NCBI GenBank assembly: GCA_944386545.1
Contig: CALXBK010000001.1
Coordinates: forward strand, 102,315-166,314
From: an uncultured Ruminiclostridium sp.
Lineage (GTDB): Bacteria > Bacillota > Clostridia > Oscillospirales > Ruminococcaceae
Direction: 5' to 3'
Length of the DNA: 64,000 nucleotides
Part shown: in pieces, positions 1-9,268 of the stretch
How positions within the stretch are numbered: the first letter of the stretch is position 1
Layout: each line of letters opens with the position of its first letter
Program-made: the position numbers and the translations under genes
Notes under the pieces: generated by a model
What the model saw: only the letters and a program-made list of their open reading frames with translations
Told to the model about the DNA's origin: nothing
Databases searched by the model: none

Positions 1-66
1 TTGCAGAAAATACAATTAAAAAAACAACATTTTACGGCGTTCTGTTCACAAAAAAGCAAATAACTG

Positions 67-96
67 TTGACAAAACCATGCCGAATAGAGTAAAAT
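67..96 (+). promoter_or_regulatory. Promoter of the fatty-acid operon
   Basis: TTGACA at 67-72 and TAAAAT at 91-96 with an 18-bp spacer, about 200 bp before fabH. The leader is AT-rich and holds a small hairpin (CGGTGT/ACACCG near 165-183). I see no recognisable FapR- or FabT-type operator. Confidence 0.65.
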
Positions 97-299
97 GAAG
101 TGTACGGCATTTTTTACGGTTTAAATTAAATTAAAATAATTCGGATAGAATAGAGTACAGCTGTCGGTGTCTTTAAAACACCGCCGTGCCAACCGCATGA
201 AAATATTATACAACAAACCGGAAATAAAATCAACACATAAATTACCTTTAAAATACAATCGGTTCAGCGATGTCAAAACGCTGTGAAAGGAAAAGGATT

Positions 300-1298
300 A
301 TGGACGGCATTACAATACTCGGTACGGGCGAATATGTACCCGATACGACAGCGACCAACGAAATGTTCGCAAAGTTTATCGACACCTCCGATGAGTGGAT
401 TACCACCCGCACGGGAATAAAGGAGCGCAAAATAAGCAGCTCTACTCCCAACTTCATGATGGGCGCACAGGCGGGCAGACAGGCTGTTGAAAATGCGGGA
501 CTTACCCCCAAGGACATTGACTGCATTATTGTTTCCACTTGCACTCCCGATTTCTTCTACCCCAACACCGCCTGTCTTATTCAGAATGTTCTGGGCGCAC
601 AGCCCTGTGCGTGCATTGATGTAAATACCGCCTGCACGGGCTTTATAACTGCGCTTGACCTTGCAAGAAGCTATCTTGCGATGAATGTGTACAAAACTAT
701 TCTCGTAATGGCGAGCGAACGTCTGACAAATCAGATTGATTATGAGGACAGAGGAAGCTGTATACTGTTCGGCGACGGCGCAGGCGCAGTAGTTGTACAG
801 AAAGGTGAAAACAAGCTGTATTACAGCCATTCCGGCGCAGAGGGCGATATGCTTGAAAGCCTTTACTGCAAGGTTTATTATGACAAAAACAACCCTTTCC
901 ATAAGGAGGACGACTTCCTCAAGGACAAGATAGACACGCCGCAGAAGGAGCGTTACCTTCAGATGGACGGCAGGGCGGTATACAAATTTGCCGTTGACGC
1001 AATGGCGGGAGCCGTTGCAAAAATATGTGCCGATTCCGGCTTTTCGCTGGACGATATAGACCTTGTAGTACCTCATCAGGCAAACCTGAGAATAATTCAG
1101 GCGGCGATAAAAAAGATGAATGTTGACGAAAGCAAGGTTTACACCAACCTTGAAACGCACGGAAACACCTCAAGCTCCTGCATACCCATGTGCCTTGCAG
1201 AGCTTGACAAGGCGGGCAGACTGAAAAGAGGCATGAGAATTTGTCTTGTCGGCTTCGGCGGAGGTCTTACCTACGGAGCGACGATTTTTGAGTATTAA
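300..1298 (+). CDS. fabH: Beta-ketoacyl-ACP synthase III (FabH)
   Basis: FabH starts fatty-acid synthesis by condensing an acyl-CoA with malonyl-ACP. The 332-residue length is normal. The catalytic triad is visible: Cys about residue 112 in NTACTGF, His in VPHQANLRI, Asn in THGNTSSS. The start is set at ATG 300 and not the in-frame ATG at 270, because AAAGGAAAAGG lies just before 300 and the protein then begins MDGITILGTGEYVP as in the family. It is the first gene of a tightly packed plus-strand operon running to accA and should be driven by the promoter at 67-96. Confidence 0.95.
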   Translation: MDGITILGTGEYVPDTTATNEMFAKFIDTSDEWITTRTGIKERKISSSTPNFMMGAQAGRQAVENAGLTPKDIDCIIVSTCTPDFFYPNTACLIQNVLGAQPCACIDVNTACTGFITALDLARSYLAMNVYKTILVMASERLTNQIDYEDRGSCILFGDGAGAVVVQKGENKLYYSHSGAEGDMLESLYCKVYYDKNNPFHKEDDFLKDKIDTPQKERYLQMDGRAVYKFAVDAMAGAVAKICADSGFSLDDIDLVVPHQANLRIIQAAIKKMNVDESKVYTNLETHGNTSSSCIPMCLAELDKAGRLKRGMRICLVGFGGGLTYGATIFEY

Positions 1299-1323
1299 TC
1301 TTATATAAAGGAAAGGAAAGAAT

Positions 1324-2250
1324 ATGGAAACCGAAATCACAAAGCTTTTGGGTATCAAGTATCCGATTTTTCAGGGAGGAATGGCGTGGATAGCCGAAAG
1401 CACGCTTGCCGCCGCAGTTTCCGATGCGGGCGGTGTGGGAATTATAGCAGGCGGCTCAGCTCCCATAGATTATCTCAGAGAGCAGATAAGAAGGGCAAAG
1501 TCCCTTACGGACAAGCCCTTTGGTGTGAACATAATGCTTATGAGCCCCAACGCCGAGGACCTTGCACAGCTCGTCATTGACGAAAATGTGCCGGTTATCA
1601 CAACGGGCGCGGGCAACCCCGGCAAATTCATGGAGGCGTGGAACAACGCAGGCATTAAGGTTATTCCCGTAGTACCCAGCGTAGCGCTTGCAAAAAGAAT
1701 GGAAAGAAGCGGCGCAGCGGCGGTTATCGCAGAGGGTACTGAGTCGGGCGGCCATATCGGTGAAAACACCACCATGTGTCTTGTGCCTCAGGTAGTGGAC
1801 GCGGTTTCAATCCCCGTAATCGCTGCGGGCGGAATTGCAGACGGCAGAGGAATAGCGGCAAGCTTTATGCTCGGCGCGCAGGGCGTACAGGTAGGCACGA
1901 GATTTTTGGCGGCCGAGGAATGTCAAATTCACCCGACATACAAGCAGCTCGTAATTGACGCAAAGGATACCGACAGCATAGTAACGGGCAGAACGACAGG
2001 CCACCCGTGCAGAAACGTAAAGACAAAGTTTTCAAAGAAGCTTGCAAGCGGCGAGATGAACGGTACAATCACCCCCGATGAGTTTGAGCAGATTACTCTC
2101 GGCTCACTGCGCAAGGCGGTGCAGGACGGCAACCTTGAGGAGGGCTCCTTCCTTTGCGGCGCAATTGCCGGAATGGTAAACAAGATTGAGCCTGCAAAGG
2201 ATATGATTGAGGAAATGTTCGCACAGGCTGAAAAGCTGCTGAACAGATAA
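1324..2250 (+). CDS. fabK: Enoyl-ACP reductase II (FabK)
   Basis: FMN-dependent enoyl-ACP reductase of the nitronate monooxygenase/FabK TIM-barrel family, catalysing the last step of each elongation cycle. The 308-residue protein opens with TKLLGIKYPIFQGGMAWIA and carries the flavin-site patch EGTESGGHIGENTT and a glycine-rich IPVIAAGGIADGRG strand, as in FabK. It replaces the FabI type, which implies reduced triclosan sensitivity by family knowledge. RBS GGAAAGGAAAG precedes it; the gap from fabH is 25 bp. Related 2-nitropropane dioxygenases look similar, but the operon context supports FabK. Confidence 0.92.
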   Translation: METEITKLLGIKYPIFQGGMAWIAESTLAAAVSDAGGVGIIAGGSAPIDYLREQIRRAKSLTDKPFGVNIMLMSPNAEDLAQLVIDENVPVITTGAGNPGKFMEAWNNAGIKVIPVVPSVALAKRMERSGAAAVIAEGTESGGHIGENTTMCLVPQVVDAVSIPVIAAGGIADGRGIAASFMLGAQGVQVGTRFLAAEECQIHPTYKQLVIDAKDTDSIVTGRTTGHPCRNVKTKFSKKLASGEMNGTITPDEFEQITLGSLRKAVQDGNLEEGSFLCGAIAGMVNKIEPAKDMIEEMFAQAEKLLNR

Positions 2251-2280
2251 AAGGGCAAAGGCACAAGGAGGAAACAATAA

Positions 2281-3015
2281 ATGGCAACAGCGATAATAAC
2301 CGGCTCCGCAAGGGGCATCGGAGCGGCAATAGCGTTAAGACTGGCAAGCGACGGCTATGACATAGCGCTCAACGACATTGCCGAGTCCTGTTTTGAAAAT
2401 AACGACATCGAAGAAAAGATAAAGGCGCAGGGCGTACAGTGCCGCAGATACATAGCGGACGTATCAAAGCATGACGCGTGCGAGGCTCTCGTAAAGAGCG
2501 TAAAGGCAGATTTCGGAAGCATTGACGTGCTGGTAAACAACGCAGGTATCACACGTGACGGTCTGCTTGCAAGAATGAGCGAGGAAAACTATGACCTCGT
2601 TGTTGCGGTAAACCAGAAGAGCGTATTCAATATGACAAAGTTTGCAGGCTCTGTGATGATGAAGCAGAGAAGCGGCAAGATAATCAACCTTGCAAGCGTT
2701 GCGGGACTGTACGGCAACCCCGGACAGATGAACTATTCCGCAACCAAGGCGGCAATTATCGGAATGACCAAGACCACCGCAAAGGAGCTGGGCTCAAGAG
2801 GAATTACCTGCAATGCGGTAGCACCCGGATTTATAAACACCGCTATGACCGATGCGCTCCCCGCAGAGCTTAAAGAGGCTATGATTAAGCAGATAGCAAT
2901 GAGAAGATGCGGCGAGGTGGAAGAAATCGCAGGCGTGGTTTCCTTCCTCGCTTCCAAGGACGCAAGCTATGTTACGGGACAGGTAATAGAGATAAGCGGC
3001 GGACTTTCAATGTAA
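2281..3015 (+). CDS. fabG: 3-oxoacyl-ACP reductase (FabG)
   Basis: NADPH-dependent short-chain dehydrogenase that reduces 3-oxoacyl-ACP. The 244-residue chain has the TGSARGIG cofactor loop at about residues 7-14, NNAGITRDGL, a catalytic Ser in NLASVAG, the YSATK Tyr/Lys pair near residue 154, and the usual GQVIEISGGLSM end. It lies 30 bp after fabK with RBS CAAGGAGGAAAC. In many clostridia fabD sits between fabK and fabG; there is no room for it here. Confidence 0.94.
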   Translation: MATAIITGSARGIGAAIALRLASDGYDIALNDIAESCFENNDIEEKIKAQGVQCRRYIADVSKHDACEALVKSVKADFGSIDVLVNNAGITRDGLLARMSEENYDLVVAVNQKSVFNMTKFAGSVMMKQRSGKIINLASVAGLYGNPGQMNYSATKAAIIGMTKTTAKELGSRGITCNAVAPGFINTAMTDALPAELKEAMIKQIAMRRCGEVEEIAGVVSFLASKDASYVTGQVIEISGGLSM

Positions 3016-3038
3016 TTTTACCGAAAGGAATTTGACGA

Positions 3039-4271
3039 ATGAACAGAGTAGTAATTACAGGTGTCGGCGTTACAAGTCCCATAGGAAATACCGCAGAAGA
3101 ATTCTGGGCAAGCCTTGACCAGGGCAGACACGGCTTTACGCTTGAAGAATGGTTCCCCGGACAGAGCGAGGAGAAGTATGTAAAGGCGTCCGTTAAGAAT
3201 TTTTCGGCAGAGGACCTTTTTGACAAGAAGGAGCTTCGCCGTACCGATATTCTTACCCAGTATGCGGTATATGCGGCTGACAGGGCAATGAAGGACTGCG
3301 GCACGGATTTCAAGGACCTTGATCCTTACGACTGTGCGGTTATAATCGGCTCGGGTATCGGCGGCATGGAAACGACGCAGGAGGAAATGCTGACATACCA
3401 CAACAAGGGCAACAAGAGGGTTTCGGTATTTACTATCCCCAAGATGATAGGAAATATGGCGGCAGGCACCGTTGCAATACGCACCGGCTTCAAGGGCGTG
3501 AACTACTGCACCGTTTCCGCTTGCGCAAGCGGTACGCACGCAATAGGAGAAGCGTTCCGTGCGATAAAGCACGGCTATGCAAGGGCGGCAATCGCGGGCG
3601 GCACGGAAAAATGCTCCATCGGCTTTGCTTATGCGGGCTTTAACAATATGCACGCTATCACAAAATCCACCGACGTTGACAGAGCGAGCATACCCTTTGA
3701 CGCTGAAAGAAGCGGCTTTGTGCTCGGCGACGGCTGCGGCATACTCGTGCTTGAAGAATACGAACACGCAAAGGCAAGAGGCGCAAGGATATATGCAGAG
3801 ATAACAGGCTACGGCGCAACCTGCGACGCTTATCACGAAACCAGCCCCGATCCCGAGGGCAGGGGCGGCGCAAAGGCAATGGAGCTTGCGGTAAAGGAGT
3901 CGGGAAGAGAATTTACAAGCTTCAACTATATCAACGCTCACGGCACTTCTACTCCCATAAACGATAAGACAGAAACCAATGCGATAAAGTTAGTGTTCGG
4001 CGGCCATGCGAAAAACATCGCGGTAAACTCCACCAAGTCCATGACGGGCCACCTTTTAGGTGCGGCAGGCGGCGTTGAGGCGGTTGCGTGCGCGTTGCAG
4101 ATAAAGAACCAAACGATACACCGTACCTTAGGCTATAAGACGCCCGATCCCGAATGTGATCTTGACTATGTAACAGAGGGTTCAAGAAAGCTGGAGATTA
4201 CGGGTGCGCTCAGCAACTCGCTGGGCTTTGGCGGTCACAACGCCTGCATAGCGTTCGCCCCCGTTGAATAA
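3039..4271 (+). CDS. fabF: Beta-ketoacyl-ACP synthase II (FabF)
   Basis: Elongating condensing enzyme, 410 residues, thiolase fold. Catalytic Cys is about residue 162 in TVSACASGTHAIG; the two histidines are in NAHGTSTPIND and KSMTGHLLGAAGG; the glycine-rich NSLGFGGHNA lies near the C-terminus. RBS GAAAGGAA precedes ATG 3039, 23 bp after fabG. With FabH, FabK, FabG and FabZ it gives a complete elongation cycle. Confidence 0.95.
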   Translation: MNRVVITGVGVTSPIGNTAEEFWASLDQGRHGFTLEEWFPGQSEEKYVKASVKNFSAEDLFDKKELRRTDILTQYAVYAADRAMKDCGTDFKDLDPYDCAVIIGSGIGGMETTQEEMLTYHNKGNKRVSVFTIPKMIGNMAAGTVAIRTGFKGVNYCTVSACASGTHAIGEAFRAIKHGYARAAIAGGTEKCSIGFAYAGFNNMHAITKSTDVDRASIPFDAERSGFVLGDGCGILVLEEYEHAKARGARIYAEITGYGATCDAYHETSPDPEGRGGAKAMELAVKESGREFTSFNYINAHGTSTPINDKTETNAIKLVFGGHAKNIAVNSTKSMTGHLLGAAGGVEAVACALQIKNQTIHRTLGYKTPDPECDLDYVTEGSRKLEITGALSNSLGFGGHNACIAFAPVE

Positions 4272-4303
4272 GCTACACCGAAACGAAAAGAAAGGGTAAT
4301 AAA

Positions 4304-4774
4304 ATGCAGTATGAAGCAAAGGAGCTTGCAGGCTCCGTAAAGGAATTTATACAGATAATGAAGGACAGCGGTCTTTCCTATATGCACATAAAAAATGACA
4401 AGTTTGAGCTTAAGCTGGGAGAAATAGCTCCTCAGCCCATGCCCATGCCCCCTATGCCCGTACCTCAGATGATGCCCGCAATGCCCGTACAGGGCGCAGC
4501 TCCCGCTGAAGCGGCGGCAGCTCCTGCTCCTGCTGTAAGCGGCAAGAGCATAAAGAGCCCCATTGTCGGCACATTCTATTCTGCTCCCGCACCCGGCAAG
4601 CCCCCCTTTGTAAAGGTAGGGGACAAGGTAAATTCGGGGGACGTCGTGTGCATTGTCGAAAGCATGAAGGTCATGAACGAGATTGAAGCGGATATATCCG
4701 GTACGGTAGCGCAGATTGCCGTAAAGGACGGAGAAGCCGTTGAATACGGTCAGGCACTCATTATTATAGAATAA
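4304..4774 (+). CDS. accB: Biotin carboxyl carrier protein of acetyl-CoA carboxylase (AccB)
   Basis: Carries the biotin that shuttles CO2 from AccC to AccA/AccD. The 156-residue protein has an N-terminal helical part, a Met/Pro/Ala-rich flexible linker (repeated PMP and APAEAAAAPAP stretches, about residues 45-80), then a biotinyl domain with the lysine in the VESMKVMNEIEA motif. The gene lies 33 bp after fabF with RBS AAAGAAAGGG. The unusually methionine- and proline-rich linker looks like low complexity drift. Confidence 0.94.
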   Translation: MQYEAKELAGSVKEFIQIMKDSGLSYMHIKNDKFELKLGEIAPQPMPMPPMPVPQMMPAMPVQGAAPAEAAAAPAPAVSGKSIKSPIVGTFYSAPAPGKPPFVKVGDKVNSGDVVCIVESMKVMNEIEADISGTVAQIAVKDGEAVEYGQALIIIE

Positions 4775-4789
4775 TACGGAGGAACTGAG

Positions 4790-5218
4790 ATGGCTCTTAT
4801 GAACAAGGAGCAGATTATGGAGATAATCCCTCACAGGGACCCCTTTCTGCTGATAGACACCATAGAGGAAATGGAGCCCGGCGTAAGGGTTGTGGCTACC
4901 AAATACATGAAAGAGGACGAGTTCTGGTTTAAGGGACATTTTCCGCAGTATCCCGTCGTACCCGGCGTGCTTATGCTTGAAATGCTGGCGCAGGCGGGCG
5001 CAGTTGCAATGCTCGCGCTCCCCGAAAACAAGGGCAAAATAGGCTTTTTCGGCGGCGTTAAGGAAGCAAAATTCCGCAGACAGGTAGTGCCCGGCGATTT
5101 ACTTAGGCTTGAGGTTGAAATAATCAAGGTTAAAGGTCCTGTCGGCGTGGGCAAGGCGGTTGCCACCGTAAACGGCGAAAAGGCGGTTTCTGCTGAAATC
5201 AGCTTTGCGATAAAATAA
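4790..5218 (+). CDS. fabZ: 3-hydroxyacyl-ACP dehydratase (FabZ)
   Basis: Hotdog-fold dehydratase converting 3-hydroxyacyl-ACP to enoyl-ACP. The 142 residues include IIPHRDPFLLID near the start and the catalytic region KGHFPQYPVVPGVLMLE, with His and the downstream Glu of the helix. RBS ACGGAGGAACTG, 16 bp after accB. There is no FabA-like isomerase nearby, so unsaturated chains would need another route. Confidence 0.94.
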   Translation: MALMNKEQIMEIIPHRDPFLLIDTIEEMEPGVRVVATKYMKEDEFWFKGHFPQYPVVPGVLMLEMLAQAGAVAMLALPENKGKIGFFGGVKEAKFRRQVVPGDLLRLEVEIIKVKGPVGVGKAVATVNGEKAVSAEISFAIK

Positions 5219-5236
5219 CGGAAGGCGAAAGGTATT

Positions 5237-6580
5237 ATGTTCAATAAAATTCTGATAGCCAACCGTGGAGAAATCGCAATAAGAATAATCAGAGCGTGCA
5301 GGGAGCTTGGCATAAAGACCGTTGCGGTTTATTCCGAGGCGGACAAAGCGGCGCTTCACGCACAGATTGCGGACGAGGCGGTATGCATAGGTCCGGCCCC
5401 CTCAAAGGACAGCTATCTCAATTCAAAGGCCCTGCTTGCGGCGTGTGAAATTACCGGCGCACAGGCTATACACCCGGGCTTTGGCTTCCTGTCCGAAAAC
5501 AGCCACTTTGTAAGGCTGTGCGACAAGTGCGGCATAAAGTTTATAGGTCCGTCTGCCGACGCTATGGACGCAATGGGCGACAAGGCGAATGCCAAAAAGA
5601 CCATGATTGAAAACGACGTTCCCGTAGTCCCGGGCTCTGACGGCGTGGTTGAAAGCTATGAGCAGGCAAAGAAAATCGCAGAAAAGATAGGCTATCCCAT
5701 TATGGTAAAGGCTTCTGCGGGCGGCGGCGGGAGAGGTATACGCCTTGTTGAAACGCCCGACGCACTCGAAGAAGCTATGGCGGCGGCAAAGCAGGAGGCA
5801 GAACAGTTCTTTGCCAACGGCGATATTTATATAGAAAAGTTTATCGTAAATCCCCGCCATGTGGAAATTCAGCTCCTTGCAGACGAGCAGGGCAATGCGA
5901 TTTACCTCGGTGAGAGAGATTGCTCGCTCCAGAGAAGAAATCAGAAGGTGCTTGAGGAAAGCCCCAGCCCCGTTATGACTGACGATTTGCGCCGCCGTAT
6001 GGGCGAAGCCGCAGTAAGGGCGGCAAAGGCTTGCGGCTATGCCAACGCAGGTACGGTCGAGTTTCTTGTTGATAAGGACCTTAACTTCTACTTCATGGAG
6101 ATGAATGCGAGAATACAGGTCGAGCATCCCGTAACGGAAATGGTAACGGGCATAGATCTTGTAAAGGCGCAGATAAACATAGCGCAGGGACTGCCCCTGC
6201 AATATACGCAGGACGACGTAAAGCTTTCCGGCCATGTTATAGAGTGCAGAATAAATGCGGAGGATCCCAAAAACAATTTCCGCCCCTGCCCCGGAAAGAT
6301 AAAGTCGATACATATGCCCGGCGGCTTCGGCGTGAGAATAGACACGGCGGTTTACCAGGGCTATGAGATACCGCCCTATTACGACAGCATGATTGCAAAG
6401 GTGATTGTAAGAGGTGCGGACAGGAAAGAGGCAATCCAGAAGATGAAGGTTGCGCTTTCGGAATTTTTGGTTGAGGGAATTACCACCAATATTGATTTTC
6501 AGCTCGGGCTTTTGCGTGACGAGGACGTCGAAAGCGGAAACTTTGACATAGGCTTCCTTGCCCGCAAGGGACTGGTTTGA
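5237..6580 (+). CDS. accC: Acetyl-CoA carboxylase, biotin carboxylase subunit (AccC)
   Basis: ATP-grasp enzyme that carboxylates biotin on AccB. The 447-residue length is standard. It opens MFNKILIANRGEIAIRIIRA, has the glycine-rich ATP loop KASAGGGGRGIR near residue 165, the YIEKF/PRHVEIQ strand, and the metal/catalytic MEMNARIQVEHPVTE motif near residue 285. It lies 19 bp after fabZ with RBS GGAAGGCGAAAGG. Confidence 0.96.
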   Translation: MFNKILIANRGEIAIRIIRACRELGIKTVAVYSEADKAALHAQIADEAVCIGPAPSKDSYLNSKALLAACEITGAQAIHPGFGFLSENSHFVRLCDKCGIKFIGPSADAMDAMGDKANAKKTMIENDVPVVPGSDGVVESYEQAKKIAEKIGYPIMVKASAGGGGRGIRLVETPDALEEAMAAAKQEAEQFFANGDIYIEKFIVNPRHVEIQLLADEQGNAIYLGERDCSLQRRNQKVLEESPSPVMTDDLRRRMGEAAVRAAKACGYANAGTVEFLVDKDLNFYFMEMNARIQVEHPVTEMVTGIDLVKAQINIAQGLPLQYTQDDVKLSGHVIECRINAEDPKNNFRPCPGKIKSIHMPGGFGVRIDTAVYQGYEIPPYYDSMIAKVIVRGADRKEAIQKMKVALSEFLVEGITTNIDFQLGLLRDEDVESGNFDIGFLARKGLV

Positions 6581-6613
6581 TTTATCAGCATACACAAAAA
6601 GGCGGTGTGAAAA

Positions 6614-7501
6614 TTGTTAGAGGATTTGTTTAAAACGGTCAGAGACCGTTTTAACGAAGGAAACGGCGAACCCGAGAAAAAACAGGCTCCCGAAATACCC
6701 AAGGACCTGCTGTTTAAATGCCCCCGCTGTCAGAGCGTCATTTACATGGACGAATTTGAAAAGCGCAAAAAGACCTGTCCCACCTGCAACTATCATGCAA
6801 GGCTTACCGCAAAGGAACGCCTTGAAATAACTGCGGACAAGGACAGCTTCAAGCCCCTTGACGAGAATATGACCTCGGTAAACCCCATAAGCTTTCCCGA
6901 ATACGAAAAGAAGGTAAAGGCGCTTTCCGATTTAACGGGACTGAAGGACGCAGTTATTACCGGCGTATGCACGATAAGAGGCTACCGCGCGGTGGTAGGA
7001 ATAATGGATTCGCGCTTTATGATGGCGAGCATGGGAAGCGTTGTGGGCGAGAAGATAGCCCGTGCGTTTGAGTACGCAACGGAGAACAAGCTCCCTGTGA
7101 TACTGTTCACAGCGTCGGGCGGCGCAAGAATGCAGGAGGGTATAATCTCCCTTATGCAGATGGCTAAAACCGCAGGTGCGGTAAAACGTCACAGCGACGC
7201 AGGCGGTCTTTATATAACGGTGCTTACCGATCCCACCACGGGAGGAGTTACGGCTTCATTTGCAAGCCTGGGCGATATTATCCTTGCAGAGCCTAAGGTG
7301 CTTATCGGCTTTGCGGGCAGGAGAGTAATACAGGACACTATAAAGCAAAAGCTCCCCGACGATTTCCAGACGGCTGAATTTTTGCTTGCAAGCGGCTTTG
7401 TTGATGCAATTGCAGACAGACGCTCCATGAGAAAAACTCTCTCCAATATACTCAGGCTTCACAACTTTAAGAAAATCGGCGCAGAATGGCAGCACGGTTA
7501 A
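6614..7501 (+). CDS. accD: Acetyl-CoA carboxylase carboxyltransferase beta subunit (AccD)
   Basis: Transfers carboxyl from biotin to acetyl-CoA together with AccA. The 295-residue protein has the typical N-terminal zinc ribbon (CPRC at about 36-39 and CPTC about 19 residues later) followed by the crotonase-like fold with TASGGARMQEG and TDPTTGGVTASFA. The start is a TTG codon at 6614, unlike its ATG-starting neighbours; GGCGGTG lies just before. The gap from accC is 33 bp. Confidence 0.94.
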   Translation: MLEDLFKTVRDRFNEGNGEPEKKQAPEIPKDLLFKCPRCQSVIYMDEFEKRKKTCPTCNYHARLTAKERLEITADKDSFKPLDENMTSVNPISFPEYEKKVKALSDLTGLKDAVITGVCTIRGYRAVVGIMDSRFMMASMGSVVGEKIARAFEYATENKLPVILFTASGGARMQEGIISLMQMAKTAGAVKRHSDAGGLYITVLTDPTTGGVTASFASLGDIILAEPKVLIGFAGRRVIQDTIKQKLPDDFQTAEFLLASGFVDAIADRRSMRKTLSNILRLHNFKKIGAEWQHG

Positions 7502-7521
7502 AAGGAAAGGACTGAAAGCAA

Positions 7522-8325
7522 ATGTCAAAGCTGTCGGCAACCCAGCGGCTTGAAATTATAAGACAGAAAAACCGTCCCACGGTAAATGACTATATACCCG
7601 CAATCTTCAACCACTTCACCGAATTTCACGGCGACAGGCATTTCGGCGACGACGGCGCAATAATGGCGGGAATAGCAACGCTCAACAGCACCCCCGTTAC
7701 GGTAATAGCGCAGGTCAAGGGAAGAAACCTGGACGAAAATAAGAAGTCCAACTTCTCAATGCCTCACCCCGAGGGGTACAGAAAGGCGCTCCGGCTTGCA
7801 TACCAGGCGGAAAAATTCCACCGTCCCGTAATCTGCTTTGTTGACACTCCCGGAGCATTCTGCGGAGTAGAGGCGGAAAAGAGAGGACAGGGAGAGGCTA
7901 TCGCAAAGAATATTGCCGAATTTATGACGCTTAAAACCCCCGTTATCTCCGTGGTTCTCGGAGAAGGCGGAAGCGGCGGCGCGCTTGCGCTCGCTGTATG
8001 CGACGAGCTTGCAATGCTCGAAAACGCTCTTTACTCCGTAATTTCTCCCAGAGGCTTTGCTTCGATTTTATGGAAGGATCCCTCAAGGGAAAAGGAAGCG
8101 GCAGAGCTTATGAAAATAACCGCCGAGGACCTTATGCAGTTCGGCGTGTGCGACAAAATAATACCCGAACCCGTCGGCGGAGCGCATCTGGACGCCGCGC
8201 AGACCGCAGACAACATTTCTGAATATCTCATCAATGCGGTGGAACGGCTGTCGGCTGTGGATATACCCACATTGCTTGACAACCGCTATAAGAAGTTCAG
8301 AAAAATCGGAATGTTCAACGAATAA
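7522..8325 (+). CDS. accA: Acetyl-CoA carboxylase carboxyltransferase alpha subunit (AccA)
   Basis: Partner of AccD. 267 residues, shorter than the about 320 of E. coli AccA because the N-terminal helical extension is reduced, as in many Firmicutes. Visible motifs: HGDRHFGDD, DTPGAFCGVEAEKRGQGEAIA and GEGGSGGALALAVCDE. It is the last gene of the packed block; a 148-bp gap with a promoter separates it from acpP. Confidence 0.94.
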   Translation: MSKLSATQRLEIIRQKNRPTVNDYIPAIFNHFTEFHGDRHFGDDGAIMAGIATLNSTPVTVIAQVKGRNLDENKKSNFSMPHPEGYRKALRLAYQAEKFHRPVICFVDTPGAFCGVEAEKRGQGEAIAKNIAEFMTLKTPVISVVLGEGGSGGALALAVCDELAMLENALYSVISPRGFASILWKDPSREKEAAELMKITAEDLMQFGVCDKIIPEPVGGAHLDAAQTADNISEYLINAVERLSAVDIPTLLDNRYKKFRKIGMFNE

Positions 8326-8401
8326 TTACGCATTGTGCAAAGTGATGAAATTGAAATAGTTTTTTTGGTTAAATTTATATTGGTTTTATCTCAAATCGCA
8401 C

Positions 8402-8430
8402 TTGATTATTTTATCTTTTTGCTTTATAAT
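8402..8430 (+). promoter_or_regulatory. Promoter of acpP
   Basis: TTGATT at 8402-8407, 17-bp spacer, TATAAT at 8425-8430, 44 bp before the acpP start. It would let acyl carrier protein be made independently of the enzymes upstream. Confidence 0.75.
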
Positions 8431-8473
8431 AGTAACAAAGATTTTCTTTTAACAAATATGGAGGAGATTCTAA

Positions 8474-8704
8474 ATGATATTTGAAAAGGTAAAAAAGTTA
8501 ATCGTAGACCAGCTTGACGTTGATGAAGATAAGGTAACAGCAGACGCAAGCATTACCGATGACCTCGGTGCAGATTCTCTTGACGTGGTTGACCTCGTTA
8601 TGAGCTTTGAAGAAGAGTTCGATATTGAGATCCCCGATGATCAGGTTGAAAAGATCAAGACCGTCGGCGACATCGTTAAGTTCATCGAAGAAAAGGTTGA
8701 CTGA
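8474..8704 (+). CDS. acpP: Acyl carrier protein
   Basis: 76 residues, acidic, with the phosphopantetheine serine in [13 protein letters not shown] at about residue 36. It is the acyl carrier for the synthases encoded upstream. In most clostridial clusters acpP lies near fabH; here it is at the 3' end with its own promoter and a strong RBS (ATGGAGGAG). A terminator-like hairpin follows at 8725. Confidence 0.96.
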   Translation: MIFEKVKKLIVDQLDVDEDKVTADASITDDLGADSLDVVDLVMSFEEEFDIEIPDDQVEKIKTVGDIVKFIEEKVD

Positions 8705-8724
8705 TTAAAATAGCAAGATTTCCA

Positions 8725-8768
8725 GCCGTATTTGCACAAGCGGATACGGCTTATCTTTTTCTTTTTGT
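8725..8768 (+). terminator. Terminator after acpP
   Basis: GCCGTAT (8725-8731) pairs with ATACGGC (8744-8750), followed by TTATCTTTTTCTTTTTG. Confidence 0.75.
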
Positions 8769-8782
8769 CGGGGGGAGATTAC

Positions 8783-9268
8783 ATGAACAGTGTATGCTTT
8801 ACGGGACACAGACATATAAAAAGCAGCGATATGCTTCAGCTCAAATCAGTGCTTGACAGCACGGTGACCTCGCTTGTAAAAAGGGGAGCTACCGAGTTCT
8901 ACTGCGGCGGCGCTTTAGGCTGGGACACAATGTGTGCCAATATGGTGCTATATCTCAGGAAGAGAAAGGGCTTTGACATACATCTTCATCTTGTGCTTCC
9001 CTGCTCAAACGAGGAGCAGACCGCCAAGTGGAGCGACAGCGACAAAAAGATGTTTTACGATATACTCAAAAACGCAGACAGCGTTGAATATACCGCAAAA
9101 AGCTACACTCCCACCTGCATGAAGCAGCGCAACGCAAGGCTTGTAGAGCTTGCCGACTGCTGTGTGTGCTACTATGACGAGAATAATTCCCGTTCAGGCA
9201 CGGGGCAGACGGTCAGAATAGCGCAGAGCAAGGGAATAGAGGTTATTAATTTGACTGAGCTTATATAA
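8783..9268 (+). CDS. SLOG-family protein, YpsA/DUF1273-like
   Basis: 161 residues from ATG 8783, chosen because GGGGGAG lies just before it; the reading frame is open further upstream into the acpP terminator, which is unlikely to be translated. The Rossmann-like features CFTGHRHI at the N-terminus, YCGGALGWDTMCA, HLVLPC, and ADCCVCYYDE...SRSGTGQTVRIA fit the SLOG superfamily (nucleotide or nucleotide-derivative binding). YpsA homologues have been linked to cell division and stress in Firmicutes, but nothing here shows a function. No operon partner. The gene stop overlaps repeat fragment 9267-9292. Confidence 0.8.
   Translation: MNSVCFTGHRHIKSSDMLQLKSVLDSTVTSLVKRGATEFYCGGALGWDTMCANMVLYLRKRKGFDIHLHLVLPCSNEEQTAKWSDSDKKMFYDILKNADSVEYTAKSYTPTCMKQRNARLVELADCCVCYYDENNSRSGTGQTVRIAQSKGIEVINLTELI

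Noticed and set aside
1..299. FapR or FabT operator before fabH
   Set aside because: No palindrome close to the known consensus; only AT-rich sequence and a weak hairpin.
5423..6595. Long open frame opposite accC
   Set aside because: Shadow of a strongly biased real gene; no ribosome site and no recognisable domain.
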